This document shows positions 14,704 to 30,889 of a stretch of 64,000 nucleotides of DNA, one piece after another. The position numbers were made by a program, and so were the translations under genes. The first letter of the stretch is position 1, and each line of letters opens with the position of its first letter. This DNA comes from Vanilla planifolia (Eukaryota; Streptophyta; Magnoliopsida; Asparagales; Orchidaceae). The notes under the pieces are model-generated. The model made no database searches. It worked only from the letters and a program-made list of their open reading frames with translations, and was not told the origin of the DNA. The stretch lies in contig JAIUJO010000071.1 of assembly GCA_023846275.1 (NCBI GenBank), positions 617,671 to 681,670 on the forward strand, in the 5' to 3' direction.

Positions 14704-17700
14704 ACGCACATTCACACACACATGTGCACAAAAATACACATACATACATGAACATGCACATGCACAAAAACACATGCCCACAACCACACATATAGAGATG
14801 CACAAACACAAACACACACATGGACACATATACATGCATTTACACACATGCATAGACATGTTCACTTACACACACAAATATAGTAAGACTCATACAATAG
14901 ACATGAGCAATCATAGACACATGCATGCCCACACACACACATGAATGCATGTGTGCACATGCACACAAGCACATGGACTCACACTCATGTGCATGCACAC
15001 ACACAAATGAACATACACAAGCACAAAAGTGCACATGTCCACACACATTCACAAACACAAGTACACACACCTATACACAAACATACATAAAACCAAACAT
15101 AGGCATCCACACACATACTCACATGCACACACAAAGTCTTGCTCACAGTCATAGGTGCATAGACACACATGCACACACATGGTAAAGCACACATACGTAA
15201 GCACACACATGGACATGAATGTGCACACATAGACACACATACACATGCATGCAAAATTGAAAAAAGTACACAAGCATATGCATGAATGCATTTAAATGCA
15301 CTCATATACACACACACGCACAAACTTGTACACATATGCATGCACTAGCCAACTCCCATAAACACAGACACAAACGTATGCATGTGTACAAATCAACAAG
15401 CACAGACATAGTTACAAAAACATATGCAATGTACACACAAAATTGCACATGCACTTAAACACCTATACCAATGCGCACATGTATAGGCATAGTACACACT
15501 CACATGCACATTGATGCACAAACTCACACAGATGCATGCACATGTAGACACACACATAAAAGCATGCACACATACACACACACACACGCATGCACATGTA
15601 TGCAATGAGACAGACACTTGTACACACACTCACACATTCATAAACATGCCTACTAGTACACACACTTGCACACATGCACACATGCATGTGGACAAACACA
15701 CATATATCCACATACACATGCATTCACACACAAACATGCATGGACACACGAACACACACATGCATACACACCCACACACACACACGTATAGACTTACACA
15801 AACACCCACACTCGCACAGACAAACCCATGCACATAGAGACATACACACACACATACACACTCATATACGCACATACACAAACGCACACATGTACATGAA
15901 TGCACACACAAATGAATGCAAATACACTCATGCACACATACTCATAGGCTACATAGATGAACACACACACATGCACACACATGCACACATCTAGACATAT
16001 TCATACACACGTGAGCACACGTACGCAATCACACACAAGCATACACAAACATGCCAACTTGTGCACACACTTGCACATACACTCATAAACAAATGAAAGC
16101 ACATGCAAATGCATAAACATACAAACATGCACATACACACGCACACACACAAACATATAGCGACAAATGCACACACAAACACACACACATCCACAAATAC
16201 CTGGACACGGCCACACACACACATGTTTGCATGCACACATACACTTACATGCCCATGGGTACACATGCAAACACAAAAGCATATAACCATGGACATATGC
16301 ACATGCACTTTCATATAGACCCACACACATGCAACCATGCACTTGTGCACACACATGTATGTGCATGCACCTGCATAAACATGCACACATATACACATGC
16401 ATACATGCACATATGCACACAAACTCAACCACACACACACTCATACCCGCATACACGCACACACGCATGAATATACCCACTCATGCACAATCTCACACAC
16501 ATGAACACACACACATTTATGTGAACACAAACACACACAAATGCATGCATGCATGCACATGCACATAATTGCACACACCCCCAACCTACATATGCATGGA
16601 TGTGCATACATACACATACATGCATAAACATATGTATGCACAAGTGTACACATATACAGACACACATAGGCACACTAGCACATAGACCCATGCACACACT
16701 TATTCACATACACCCTACATGCATAGATACACATGCACACATACAAATACAAACACACACACATAAACAAATGCATGCAAGCTCAAACACATGCACATGT
16801 ACACAAAAACACACACATCCTAACACTTTTGATTGAACACACACACACACACAAACTTATTCACACATGCACAAACACTCATATAAATAAGAACCTAGAC
16901 ACCCACTAAGAACACACACACAAACTCAAATGCTCACAAACTCAAACATGCACACACATACTGATACACTCACATAAACATGCACACACGTGCATGCACA
17001 CACACAAGTGCAAACATGCATTTACAAACACACACATATGTACATGTGCACACATATGGACACATGGTTGTACAAACAAACATGCATGCATAAACACACC
17101 AACGTGCAATAGCACACACACACACACAAACACATGCTTGGATATATGTGGGCATAGACACACACAAGTGCCCACCACATGCATCAACACGAAAAGCACA
17201 TGCACAGACATCAACACACAGGCACATGCACACACACACACACATGCTAAAACACATTCACCTACATGCACACACACACACACATGAACACATACACACC
17301 ACCCAACACACACACACATGCCTACATGCACACACACATGCACTCATGCATAAATAAACATACTCACATGCATAAAGACCAATATACATCCACACACTTG
17401 AACACAAACACACACTTGTGCACATATACTTATATGCATATGTACGCATGCATGCCAACAAAACATGTACCCATGCACACAAACATATGCACTCACAGAT
17501 GCATACACACACATACACCTCAGCACACATGAACACACACACACTTGCACACACATGCATACATATATGCAAGCAAACCAACACGCACACACGTACACAC
17601 ATGCACACATGTGCATGCATGCAGACACACACATGTGCTCATATACTTGTGCATAGAAATATACACATGCCTACACACAAGTGCATAAACACACAAACAC

Positions 17701-17718
17701 ACATATGCACACACACAC

Positions 17719-17733
17719 ATATATATATATATA
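17719..17733. repeat. Short pure (AT)n run, 15 nt
   Basis: An AT run follows a CA run. The corresponding place in copy 2 (about 39421-39438) has a shorter, interrupted version. It is a minor polymorphic-type site. Confidence 0.75.
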
Positions 17734-20700
17734 GATAAACAAGTGTGCTAGTACACATGGACTCACATGTGCCCTTACTAAACACACACAAACACGTACC
17801 CACATGCACTCGCACACACACAAGCACACTCACTTGCACAAACACACACACACACACACACACACAAAGACAGACACACATGCATATGCACTTGCATATA
17901 CACACCCACACACATACATAGAAACAAACTCACAATTGCACACTTGCATAGGAATGCTTGAACATGCATACAAGCATGCACCCATGCACACACCCACACA
18001 CACACACTCACACAATCACATAAACATACACAAACACATGCTTATGCACACATCCCTATCCCCCACACATGCAACCACAAACTTATGCATGCAGACATAT
18101 GAATGCATGCATATATGCACACATGTGCATTCCTATTCACACACACAAGCACACATGCCCATGCATGCAAACATACACATAGCCATGCACACAAAACCAC
18201 TCAACACACACACACACAAACACATGCACATAGACTTGTATATGCTCACACTTGCATAGATGCAAACACACATACACATGCATGTATGTACACTCAGACA
18301 CTCATGTGCATGTATGCAGACACACACATACATGCACCTTGATGCATGTGCACAAAAACATACACAAGTGCACACACACATGCACAAATACACCTTGAAA
18401 TACATTCACATGAGCAAGCACATAAATGCAAATGCACACATAAAGACATGCACACATATATACATATGCACATGGGTTCTTAGACACACATGCATGCACA
18501 TGCTCAACACACACAAACATCCACCCACATGCACTTGTAAACACTGCACACTCATATGCATACACACCCACACAGGCACAAACAAACATGCACATACACA
18601 TGCACATGCGAACACACACCCACACATGCATACACATGGCCACAAACTCACACATGAACTCAAACACATGAATGTTTGCACATTCACACATGCATGCACC
18701 CTCACACACACAAGCACACACACTTACACATGCACTCAAGCACACACACCTACACAAGCACTCAAGCACACACACATGCACAAATTCACACACAAGCTCA
18801 TAAATGTACACACTTAAATACACATAAGCACACCACCCCACACACACATACACACACAATGATAAACTCATGCATATATAAAAATACAAATGGTTGCACA
18901 CATGTAGACACGAATGCACCAACGCACACAAACAAGAACACATGCCCAAACATGCAAACATACACACACACACCCACACACTAACACATAAACACTCATA
19001 TACACATGCACACATGAATAGGTACAAGTAAACATACATACAAAACTACAGACACACATAAAATACATGCATAAAAACATAGTCGTGCACACAAAACACA
19101 CATGCATGCACACAAAAGAACACACACAAACACATAAAAGTGCACACAAACACTAGCATACGCATGCATAGGAACGCATACACACAGATGCACATGTGTG
19201 TGCACACAAAAACATGCATACATGCACACATGCGCACATGTACATACACATGCACATGTATACACACATGCACAACAAACACACATTTAGTAGACACACA
19301 CACTTGCATGTAGAGTAGCACACACACACACACATTCACTAGACACACACATACACACACATATGCACACACACATGCACACATACACCAAACATACACG
19401 CACATACTTTCACACATGCATGAGGCACACATGAACAAACACACATGCACATACACGTACGCACATGTACACATACGCACATCCACCCACACATAAAAAG
19501 CACATGTACATGCTTGCTTGTTGACCCACATAGCATGCACACATGCATGCACCCACATAGGCCCACACATAAGAATGCATGCACACACAAACAAAATCAT
19601 GCAAATATGCACATGCACATGCAAACTTGCATAGACACGGACATACATAGATACGCACAAAGGTGCTCAAAAGCATGTACATGCAATCGCATGCACAACA
19701 CAAACACATACACAAATACACATGACGTACACGTGCACACTCTGCAAACAAATCCACACACAAATGCACACACACACACACTCATGCACATAAACACACA
19801 CACATGCACACAAAAGCACCTGCGCTTACATTAGCACACACATAGATGCACACACACACACATCCACACACAAATATACATGCACACACACACATGTGCA
19901 CCCTCACATGCACACTCACACAAACACTTGCATACAATCACATATATTGGTATAAAGACATTTACATACAATCACAAAAATGGTGTACATAGGCACACAC
20001 AAATGCACACACAAGCATACACACAAAAATAAACACACATAAAAACACACATGCACAAGCACACACAGATGTATAAACACACACAAATGCATTTGCACAC
20101 ACACTCATACACCCACTTTGATAAACCACACTTACTCACACACATATGCATACACACTCATGCATACATGCATGCACACTTATACATACATGCATGTCTA
20201 CAAACACACACATGCACACACCCACACAAATAGACACACAAGCATGCACACATACATATGCATGTGAACAAACACATAGACACACTCACATATGCATATG
20301 CATAAGAAGACATGTACACATGCATTCTTTCCTACACACATGCAAAGCTGCATAAATACATAAATACACGCACACATGCATACACATATTCAAACACATA
20401 CAAATACACATGCGTATAGGAACACACACATGCACAAACACATGCACATGCACACACACAAATACACACATGAACATAAACACACACATTCACACACATG
20501 CACACACTAACACACAAGGCATATGCACAAACACACACCTACACCCACACACAAATACACACATGCACACACATGCGCACACTAACACACAAATGCATAC
20601 ACTCATTTACCAGTTCACATTTACATGAACATGCACCTACACACGTGCATACATGCATTGAAACACATGCACACACACACATGCACATACGTTGAGGTAC

Positions 20701-23700
20701 ACACACACACACAACCACTAATACACTCACACATATACAACCACAGACATAAAGACACATAAAGAGATACATTAACACACACATGATCATGCACATATAC
20801 ACACTTGCACAAATGCACACACGCATATATAAGCACACAAACACAAACACACATGTCTACATCCAGGCATATGCATTGATACATATGCACACACACATAT
20901 ACATGCACAAAGGCTTACACACACACACACACATCGGCATTGACAAATGCACACACACATGTATACATACAAATATATACACACGAACACACATATAAAA
21001 ATGCACACATGGCTAAAGGCAAACAAACACGTAAACATGCATGCACTCACACACGCATGTGCAAATGTGCACCCACACACACACATATGCACATGTACTT
21101 ATACACACATCTCCAAAACACACGTGCACACACAAGCATGCACACACAAGCAATAGCACATGCTTGCACAGACACACTCACATGCATCAGCAAACACACG
21201 CTTACACACACACATACACAAAAGAACATGCACACATACATGAAGCCACATACATGCACACCCATTAATGCATAAGCATGCATAGTCTTGCACATGTAAA
21301 AATGCACAAACACACAGACACATGCTTTCATGCACACATATGCACTTGTATTACTACACATGCACACACTTACATACATGCAAATGCAAACACACATGTA
21401 CACACAAATGTGTAATCACATTTATGTCTACACTCACTCACATGTACACACATTCACACACACATGAATGCATGCATAGACACATGCAAATAAACATGAA
21501 CACACACACACAAGTATACACAAGTACCTATGCATGCAAAAATATGCACACACATGCACATAAACATGCACACATGCCCAGGCAAACATGTGCACACAAG
21601 CACACACACACACACTCACATGTAGACACACACATGCACACACAGCCACATGCTCGCTTACGTGCACACATAAATACACAAACACAAAGGCACACTCAAA
21701 ATACCCATGAAAACAAATATGCATGCATAGCCACATATGCACATGCAAACATGTGCACACACAAACATGTAAACACACATGCATACATGCACATGCACAC
21801 ACACATACACAAGCACACACACATACCCACACACACATACAAGCAGATATGCACACAACCACACACACTCATACACAAACAAACAATAAACAAGTATGCA
21901 AACATGCACGTGCATGCACTAGTCCACAACACACAATTACACACACACGTGCATGCACAGGCCTACGCACACATGCCAAACAACACACACGAACATGCAC
22001 ACACATACACATGCTTGCATGTATATGCATGAAAACACACACACATGCACACGTACACACATGAACTCATATTGACTAATAGATATCTGCACACACATAT
22101 GCACGTGCACCAATACACAACTCATGCAAACACATGCATGCATCCACACACACATAAATACATATGTGCACCTAAACACATGTGCACACACATGCAAACA
22201 CATACAAATGCATGCATGCACACACATACACAATTGTACAAATGCACACACATGCACACACAGACATGCATATACACACAATCACATGCACACACACACA
22301 CGAGCACACCAACATGTGCATGGATATAGGAATACAAGTACATTTGCAATATGGCACGCCCAAACGAGTGTAGAACCTATGTGCACATGCACACACATAC
22401 ACATACAAAAACACATGTACATGGACACACACCCAAACAATTGCACACACACATAGGCACATCCATGCACCCACGCACCCATACACACCCTAACATAAAT
22501 ACCCACAAACACATGAGCACCAAAAAGGTGATTCATGCATATGCACACACACGCATAATGACATAATCACACACACAGACATACAGATATGCACAAACAC
22601 GTGCACACACACAGAAACATATTCATACAGTCATGCATGCACATACACAAACACTTGTTGTCACATATTCACACACAGCATGTACACACAAGCACATAAA
22701 CACTTGCACTTGCACACACATTCACATACACATAGATGCATTCATGCATGAATGCACTTGCTCAAAAACTCATACTCATGCACAAATACAAACACACACA
22801 TCCACTCTCACACATGCAAAAAATACATTAGAACATATACATATGCACACACACACAAAGACATGTGCAACTACACACACGTGTATGAGCACATGCACAG
22901 TCGTGTGCAGATGCACGCACACATATATGCATACATAGGTACAGACATGTTAACACACACACACATAAGCACATGCAGACACACATGCATATACACATGC
23001 TCAAGTAGACATATGCATCCATGCCCACATACACACACATGCACGTGAACACATGCATCTACACATCCACACACACCAACACACATGAACCCACACACAT
23101 GCTTGCATCAACAACCACACACATGTGTGTGAATGCACATTCATATACATACATACACAAACACTAACACACAAACAACCCTACACACATGCACACACAT
23201 GTATGCATATATGCCCAAAAACAAACACATGCACATTCACATGCTAAGCACACAATAACATACACACACATGCATGCACATGCATAACTACACATACACT
23301 AGCTCATGCATGCAATCACATGCACACACCCACAAACACACACACTCACGCTTGAACACATGCTAACAACACAGGCACACACAAACAAGCATGCATGCAC
23401 ATGTGCACATAGAGACATACACATGCTTATAGTCAAGCTCACACACATACATTGATGCATGCATTCTCATGTGCACATGTGCATGCACAATGCACATAAA
23501 TGAACAAACACAATCACATTTAGACAAGCACACAAATACATTCTTACACAATGATGTGCATATGCACAGATGCTTAGATACACATATATAAACATGCTCA
23601 CACATATACATGCAAACACATGAACATGTAAAACCCACAAGCTCACACATACACAAACACAAAAGCATAGATGCACACACATACACACACATATGCATAT

Positions 23701-26700
23701 GGACAAATGCACATGACCATGAACACACGAGAAAACAAAGACAATATCTGCACACATATGCATATGCTTGTATGTATGCATAGGAACATACACACAAGCC
23801 AACATGCACCCACATGCTAGAACACACACCAACATGCACCCACACACACAAACATGCACACACATACACACATGTGAACCAACACATGTACAAGCACACA
23901 CACATGCAAATGCACTCGCATACCCATGCACACAATTGGAAATACAAATGCACATTCACACAAATGTATACGAATAGGAATGCACACATACGCACATGCA
24001 ATCATATACATACCCACTAATAAACAAATACACACATATGCAAGCACACACATGTATACACACATGCATGTGTAAATGTATACATGAACATGCATACACA
24101 ACCAAACGCACAACACACATAGACAAACATGTACATAGACAAAGATGCACTAACACATATTCACAAAAACATGTACATACACAGACAAACACACATACAA
24201 ATAGACACATCTACACACCTATATGCACAAGAATGAAAATTCAAACAAGCTCACACACACATGCAAATGAACATAAACACACACATACACACAAGCTTGC
24301 ACACATGCATGCACATACACACACAACCACACATGTGAACACACATAGACGTACATACATATATGTACAAATACACATGCAAACACACACACAAATGCAC
24401 ATGTTCACACACACTCATACACAAACACACACATTCACACATGTGCACATACACACAAACATAAAAATGGACATGCACACTAACTCATGTACACACATAC
24501 ACCCACACAAGCACCCAAACACACACATAGACATGCATGCACACATAAATAAACACACATGCATGCAAACTCACACACATGCATGCACATAGACACAAAT
24601 GCCCACACATACATATGCATGAAAAAACACACATGCACATACATGCACACACATCCACAAACATAAATATACTTGCAGCGACATTTACACATGCATGCAC
24701 ACATGCAGCAAATGTGAACATGCACACACAGGCACATACATACACAAACACATACAAGCTAGCCCACGTATATGCATAACCTCACATGCACCCAAATGCA
24801 CACAAACATGCACAAGCATACGCACAAACACAAATAAACACACACACCCACATGTGCACACATGCATGCACATGCATCCACACACATACATAAACATGTA
24901 CAAAAAACCAATCATAAGAATGCACACACACACATACATAAATGTGAGTGTATTCATGTGTACAGACATGTGCAACCATGCACAAACATATATCCATACT
25001 TGTGCAAGCACACATAATCACATACACACAACTATAGACACACTCTCACTCACTCACAGTCACACACACACATGCACACACACATACACACACAAGCGCA
25101 CACACACGCACAAACACAAATGTGCACCTACACACAAAAGCACACACACTCCCATGTGCACACCCACTCACAAACACACCCATAAGAAAATACATAGAAA
25201 CACACATAATACATGCTTGCATACACATATGCCCGAATAAACACACACACACATACCCACAGTCATGCACATGTACACACACACACACATGCATGCATGT
25301 GCATATGCCCACATGCTCTTAGGAAAACAAGAACAAACACATGGACAAGTGTACACACACAAGCACATGTGTACACATGCATGCAAAGACACTTGCATAC
25401 ACACGTGCACTAGCCCACAAACACTCAAGCAAACAAAAATGTGTGTGCACACAAACACATGCACACAGTCTCACAAACATAATACCACACACAAGTACAC
25501 ATGCATACATATGCAAATGTACATACACACACAGAACCTCACACATGCACACACACAACCTCAAGACACACAAGCACAAAGACATGTACATAGGGACAAA
25601 CATAATACATATGCATGTACACACAGACACTCATACATATGTGTGCACATGCACACACACTTGCTTATGAATATTTACATGCACACAGACTCATGCACAC
25701 ACATATAAACATAAGAATACACACACATGTACGTACACGCACCTGTACATACACACACATGCACATATCCATGCAAGCATGCCCATGCACACACATTTAT
25801 ACAAGCATTCACACACACAATGATGCATGCACACACACATATGGGCATACAAGTGCACACAAGCACATAGACTTCCCCAGGAACATATACAGACATGCAC
25901 CCATATAAACACACATACACACACACACACATATAAGAATGCATACAAACATACACACATAAGAAAATAAGCATACACATCCTAAACAACACACACAAAT
26001 GCACATGCATAAACACATACATGCATGCCCACTTGGATACACACATACCTTCCCAAGTAAAGACCCACACACACAAAGGGTTTTAAATTGTTACACACTC
26101 ACACATACACACGCACACATGATCAAGCATGCACACACACACACATATATTCAGGCACACGTACTTCCCCATGTAGACATCCTCACACATGCATAGGCTC
26201 ATAAACATGTCCACACTCACACACACACATATGATCAAGAATGCATGCACACATACATACATGCATGCACACAGACATACACATGCACACTCATATGCAC
26301 ATGCATATGAACACGCAAGTGCACGTATACATACAAACATAATATCACACACACATACACACACTTACACAAAAGCACAAACACACACATTCACACTCAT
26401 ACACACACTCGTACATGCATGCCCATAAACACATGTATACACAAATGCACACACACATGTACATGCACAAGGACACATAGTTATTCTTATATGCACACAT
26501 ACACACATGCATGAATGCACAAACATGCACACACACACTCACATGCACTCCATAATTACTGACACACATGCATATACACATGCATGCATGGGCATATACA
26601 TGCACATACACATGAATGAATGTGCATAAACACAAGCACATATGGCCACATTTTCATACCCACACAAGGACAAGATGCACGCACACACGCACACATACAT

Positions 26701-28223
26701 GTAGACATAAATGAACACATACACCTGCATGCATGCACATATGCACACACATGCACACTCATACAAACATACCCTTCCACACACAACTACACTTGCACAC
26801 CCACATGCATATAAAAACACACACAAACACAAACTCACACATACAAAAATGCCCATAAAAACACACAATCATATAAACATGCATGCACACACACACATGC
26901 ATGCACCTATACATATACATCCATAGGTACACACTCACTCATGCATGCATGCACACACACACATGAACAAGCACACAAACACATGCATCTACACACACAC
27001 ACAAACATATATACACACATGCACATAAACACATACTCATGCACATACACACACACATACACACATACACATGCACACACATACACAAAAACATAAACAC
27101 ATGTACACACAAACACCAACATGCATGCACATAGACACATGTATACACACGTGCATAAGCACATGCACAAGTTGTGCACACACATTAGCACACTCAAGCA
27201 TATGCACACATTCAAATACAAATAAATGCACCTACACATGCACACAAAGACATGCATATGCACAAAGACACACATGCACACACACAAAAACAGACACATG
27301 CATATGTGAACCCCCACACACATGTGCATGTCAGCAACACACATGCAAGCACACACATATATGTATGCACACATGCAAATACACACATGAACACAAACAT
27401 GCACCTATGTGCACGTACGCACATGCATGCAAATACATAAGCATACTCAAACCCACCCACACACACCCCTACCCACACACACACAAGCATGCATACATAA
27501 GGTCACACATACAAAAACACATATATACACAAGCATGCACACATATAAAGATAAGAATACACACACACACACACACACTCACATAAGCACATGCATGTGC
27601 ATAACCACACACATACACACATGAACGTACACAACTGCACACACACATGCACATATATGCATATGCACCAACAAACACATGCACACACACACATATACAC
27701 ATAAACATACATACATAGCTAAATACAATCTTAAACAAGCACACATATTCACAGAATTGAACACACATTCAAGTGCCCCTACACCAACACACGCATAAAG
27801 ACTTATGTGTACTTTCACAAGTGCACACATAAATGTACTCAACAATGCACACTCAACCACATACACATTCACAAACATGTTCACACATAGAAATGTAAGA
27901 AGACACCACACAAACATACACTTACATGCACATACACATGCACACATGAAAACACATGCACACATGCACCCACACAAATATGCAAACACACAAGCACTCC
28001 TATAAATACACACCCACACACACCCATGCACACACACCCATGCAGAAACACACACATAGATGCACATATACATGCACAAACACAAATACAACCACAATCA
28101 CACAAACACACACATGCACACATGCACATGTAAGCTCATGCACACACATTCACACAAATGCTCACATGCACACACAAGCACAATCTCACACACATGCACA
28201 CCTATACACAAAGACACCCTCAA

Positions 28224-28250
28224 ACACACACACACACACACACACACACA
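28224..28250. repeat. Pure (AC)n microsatellite, 27 nt
   Basis: This is an uninterrupted AC run in an otherwise degenerate block. It follows an anchor phrase (AAAGACACCCTCAAACA, from 28210) that is also present at 50783 in copy 2, where the AC run is shorter. Confidence 0.85.
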
Positions 28251-29172
28251 AATGCACATACTTATGCAAAAAAACACTTGCAACACATGTGCACATACAA
28301 ATACACACATACACATGCATACACACATGCAGACACACACACAAACTCTTGTGCATAGACACACAAATACACACAAAAACATACAAATGCACACATACAA
28401 ACACATACACACACACATTCTCATATGCACACACATACATTCTCATATGCACTCACACACGAACACATGAACACACATTAATGCATATACACATATATAA
28501 ATAAACACATTCACACACACACATGCATGCACAAAATAATGCATACACCTACACACACACACACATGCAAACACATATAAATCCATAGAAACACTCATAT
28601 AGACACATTCAAATAGGTATACACACAAATGCACATATTTACAAATGAAGACACATAAATGAGCACACACACATTCACATAAACATATGCACAAACATGC
28701 ACATAGACATGCATGCACACTAACCCTCATAGGTATGCAAACACACACGCACATAATGGTTCACACACATGCACACACACACACACACTTACACAAATGA
28801 TCATGCACACATGCACACACGTAAGTATGTACATATAGGTATAGTCATGCACATATACCCTTGCACACTCACATGTACACAAAAGCATGCACACATGCAC
28901 ATGCACACACACATGTACACAAATGTTGATCTATAGACACATACACACACACATGTATACATATGCATAAATGCACATGCTCGCAAAAGTATGCACGCAT
29001 AAATACATACACATGCACGTACACATGCAATCACATACACAAACTCATCCACATAATGTGCGCATGTGAACATACATGCACACATACAAAAGCACACACA
29101 TGCTCACAAATGCATTAGAAGAAATGCACATGCACACACACACTTGCACATACACATACACACACGCACACA

Positions 29173-29177
29173 CTTGT
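29173..29177. repeat. Target-site duplication CTTGT, left side of solo LTR A
   Basis: CTTGT here is identical to 30890-30894 on the other side of the LTR. A 5-bp duplication is the size made by plant LTR-retrotransposon integrases. Confidence 0.85.
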
Positions 29178-29202
29178 TGAAGTTCTTTGTACTTAATACA
29201 AT

Positions 29203-29226
29203 CCCATAAGAGGGGGATGAATTGGG
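29203..29226 (-). other. Conserved C-rich 3' end motif of solo LTR A (U5 end)
   Basis: On the minus strand this reads AATTCATCCCCCTCTTATGG and aligns with AATTCACCCCCTCTCTTGTG at 59999-60018 in LTR B. A motif of this kind close to the 3' end of the LTR is familiar from plant Ty1/copia elements. It is the main basis for the superfamily call. Confidence 0.55.
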
Positions 29227-29788
29227 GTAAATTAAATTTTTTTTCGATTTTTGGTTTCAATTAAAACTTAAATCTTTTAAACAAGAATAAGAAAAAATAG
29301 TACGCAAAAGATTTTTAAGGTGGTTAGACTCAAAATCAAGGCTACATCCACCCTAACTAGTGTTGGGAAAAAACCACCAAAAACACCAAATTACAAGTGA
29401 GGTTTTTCGTATGGTTCACCTCAAACCTACTTGGGATTTTACCTACGCTAATCCCAAACCTACTTGAGTTTTTTTGGGCTGAACTCAAACCCCGGTCTTT
29501 TGCACAATTGACGGGGTGCCCTTACCCAAAGAAACAAATACAAAAATTGGCAACAAAGTATAAACTTAATACAATTTAAAAATAAGAATGAGGCACACAC
29601 AATACCCGAAAAGAGGGAGGAAAAGAAATTAAAAATAGTTGAAGCAAAAACCTCTAGTTTTGGAACCCTTCTTGCCACTTTCTCTTTATGAATTTGGAAG
29701 CACCGTATGAACTTGAAATTTTCGAATCGTGATTGAAAGCTTTGAGAACTTGGCAATTGTCACACCTAGAAGTTATTCATTCTTCCCC

Positions 29789-29795
29789 ATTTATA
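29789..29795 (-). promoter_or_regulatory. Putative LTR promoter TATA box (TATAAAT) of solo LTR A
   Basis: On the minus strand the context is GCTCTATAAATGGGGA, matching GCTCTATAAATAGGGA in LTR B at the equivalent place. Its conservation between two diverged LTRs and its position upstream of the presumed R/U5 part support it as the retrotransposon promoter core. Whether it is still active is unknown. Confidence 0.6.
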
Positions 29796-30312
29796 GAGCT
29801 TAAATTTCAACTCTAAAATCACTCCCAACAGCTCTTAATATGAACTAGTCATTTGGGTAACAGACGAAGGACAGCCACCGTTCGATTCGGGGCCCAAAAA
29901 TGGACGTTTATGATTGAATTTCGTTTTTACCATTCGGGATTAATCCCAGCCGTTGGATCTAGGCGGTCTTGATCTGGACCTTTTGATCGTGCGCAGGTGT
30001 CCTGCATGTATTAGGAAAATATGTCCAAATATTATTCAAATAAAAATAGTATCGTAGTGGTTACACATCTTGGCAAAGATCTGCTTAGCCTGGGTTCGAT
30101 TCTCCTTCTTGTTATTTTATGCTGAATAATCTCACCCGTTCGATCATACTTGCCCCTTCCACCATTGATAACATCGTTCAAATAACTTTGCCATTGCACT
30201 GTATACGACTCTCGAGCTGCTTTGGGTTGGCTCCCCCCTTCCTTGACAAAGATTTCATCACTTGGTTCGGGTTGACTTGATCTCGCACTGTTTCGTTTAG
30301 CATTGCCTGCAA

Positions 30313-30401
30313 GCTAAATTTGCCATGTTCCGTTCTCTGTGGCCTGAATTTGCCATTTTGCTAAATTAGTCGTGTTTCGTTCTCTGCAGCTCGAATTTGT
30401 C
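30313..30401 (-). repeat. 47-bp tandem repeat (two copies) in U3 of solo LTR A
   Basis: The segments 30313-30354 and 30360-30401 are two diverged copies of one unit. Both begin GCTAAATT on the + strand and contain CGTTCTCTG. The corresponding part of LTR B lacks this unit and holds a different GC-rich repeat. Such family-specific U3 repeats often mark enhancer-like regions of LTRs, but no function can be shown here. Confidence 0.6.
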
Positions 30402-30889
30402 GTGTTCTGTTTAGCGTTGCCAAACATTTTAATATAAGTGTACCAAAATAATTTTATATTATCATAATATTATAAGTTTCCTAAATGACTATGAAAAGAA
30501 GTTCATGAAAAATAATTCCTAAATAATTTTGAAAAATCAAATACCGATGTCTATACTTTTCATTAATAATGCTTGGCCCAAAAATAAAAATTTAACAATT
30601 ATTAAAATTATAACATTTTTAAATATTAATAATACTAGTGTGCCACATCATCTCAAAATTTGGACATATCAAATTCAAGAAAAATAAAAAGAAATTCAAG
30701 TATGAAAATTCTAGTGCATGTCTTCAATTTTCTTGAAGTTTGCCATGACTCCAAGAGCCTTGAAGACCACTATTTTAGACATTTAAAGTTCATGGCTTGA
30801 CTTAATTAATTGTTAGCAATTTTATTTAAAACAAGCCCATATGAGATATAAAAATTTATGCTTGACTCATCAAACACAAGGGTGTAACA

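Larger units (their letters stand above)
9431..29172 (-). repeat. Degenerate CA-rich array, block 2 (left of solo LTR A)
   Basis: This is the same class of array as block 1 but in opposite polarity: CACACATGCACA-type words on the + strand, so TG words on the minus strand. No gene or non-array island lies in these 19.7 kb. Internal higher-order structure is visible. A 26-nt string at 9440-9465 recurs perfectly at 11753-11778. A 21-nt string at 14448 recurs at 16924. The phrase around 12636 recurs at 15087. These imply degenerate units offset by about 2.3-2.5 kb. From 16891 onward the block is also one half of a much larger duplication, described separately. The block is interrupted at 29173 by the target site of solo LTR A and resumes at 30890. 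Confidence 0.92.
29178..30889 (-). mobile_element. Solo LTR A of a plant LTR retrotransposon (Ty1/copia-like), 1712 bp
   Basis: Read on the minus strand, the element starts TGTTACACCCTTGTG at 30889 and ends with CTTCA at 29178, giving the canonical TG...CA ends. It is flanked by a perfect 5-bp target duplication, CTTGT, at 29173-29177 and 30890-30894. It aligns along most of its length with the second island at 58107-60044 in opposite orientation. Its layout is typical of an LTR: an AT-rich U3 start, a variable middle, a TATA box at 29795-29789, then an R/U5 part. The region corresponding to 29351-29311 resembles U5 of plant copia elements, and a C-rich stretch precedes the 3' end. There is no primer-binding site, gag, pol or second LTR, and the CA array resumes on both sides, so this is a solo LTR. 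It has far fewer CG steps than LTR B, which suggests greater age. Short open frames inside it are not genes. The Ty1/copia assignment is inferred from the LTR end alone. Confidence 0.88.

Noticed and set aside
29397..29756. Short open frames inside solo LTR A (29397-29579 plus, 29460-29756 minus)
   Set aside because: They lie in the R/U5 part of an LTR, have no recognisable domain, and are not conserved as frames in LTR B.
29178..30889. Full-length retrotransposon formed by the two islands as paired LTRs
   Set aside because: The islands are in opposite orientation, have different target duplications (CTTGT and CATAC), and enclose only array sequence with no gag-pol, so they are two separate insertions.
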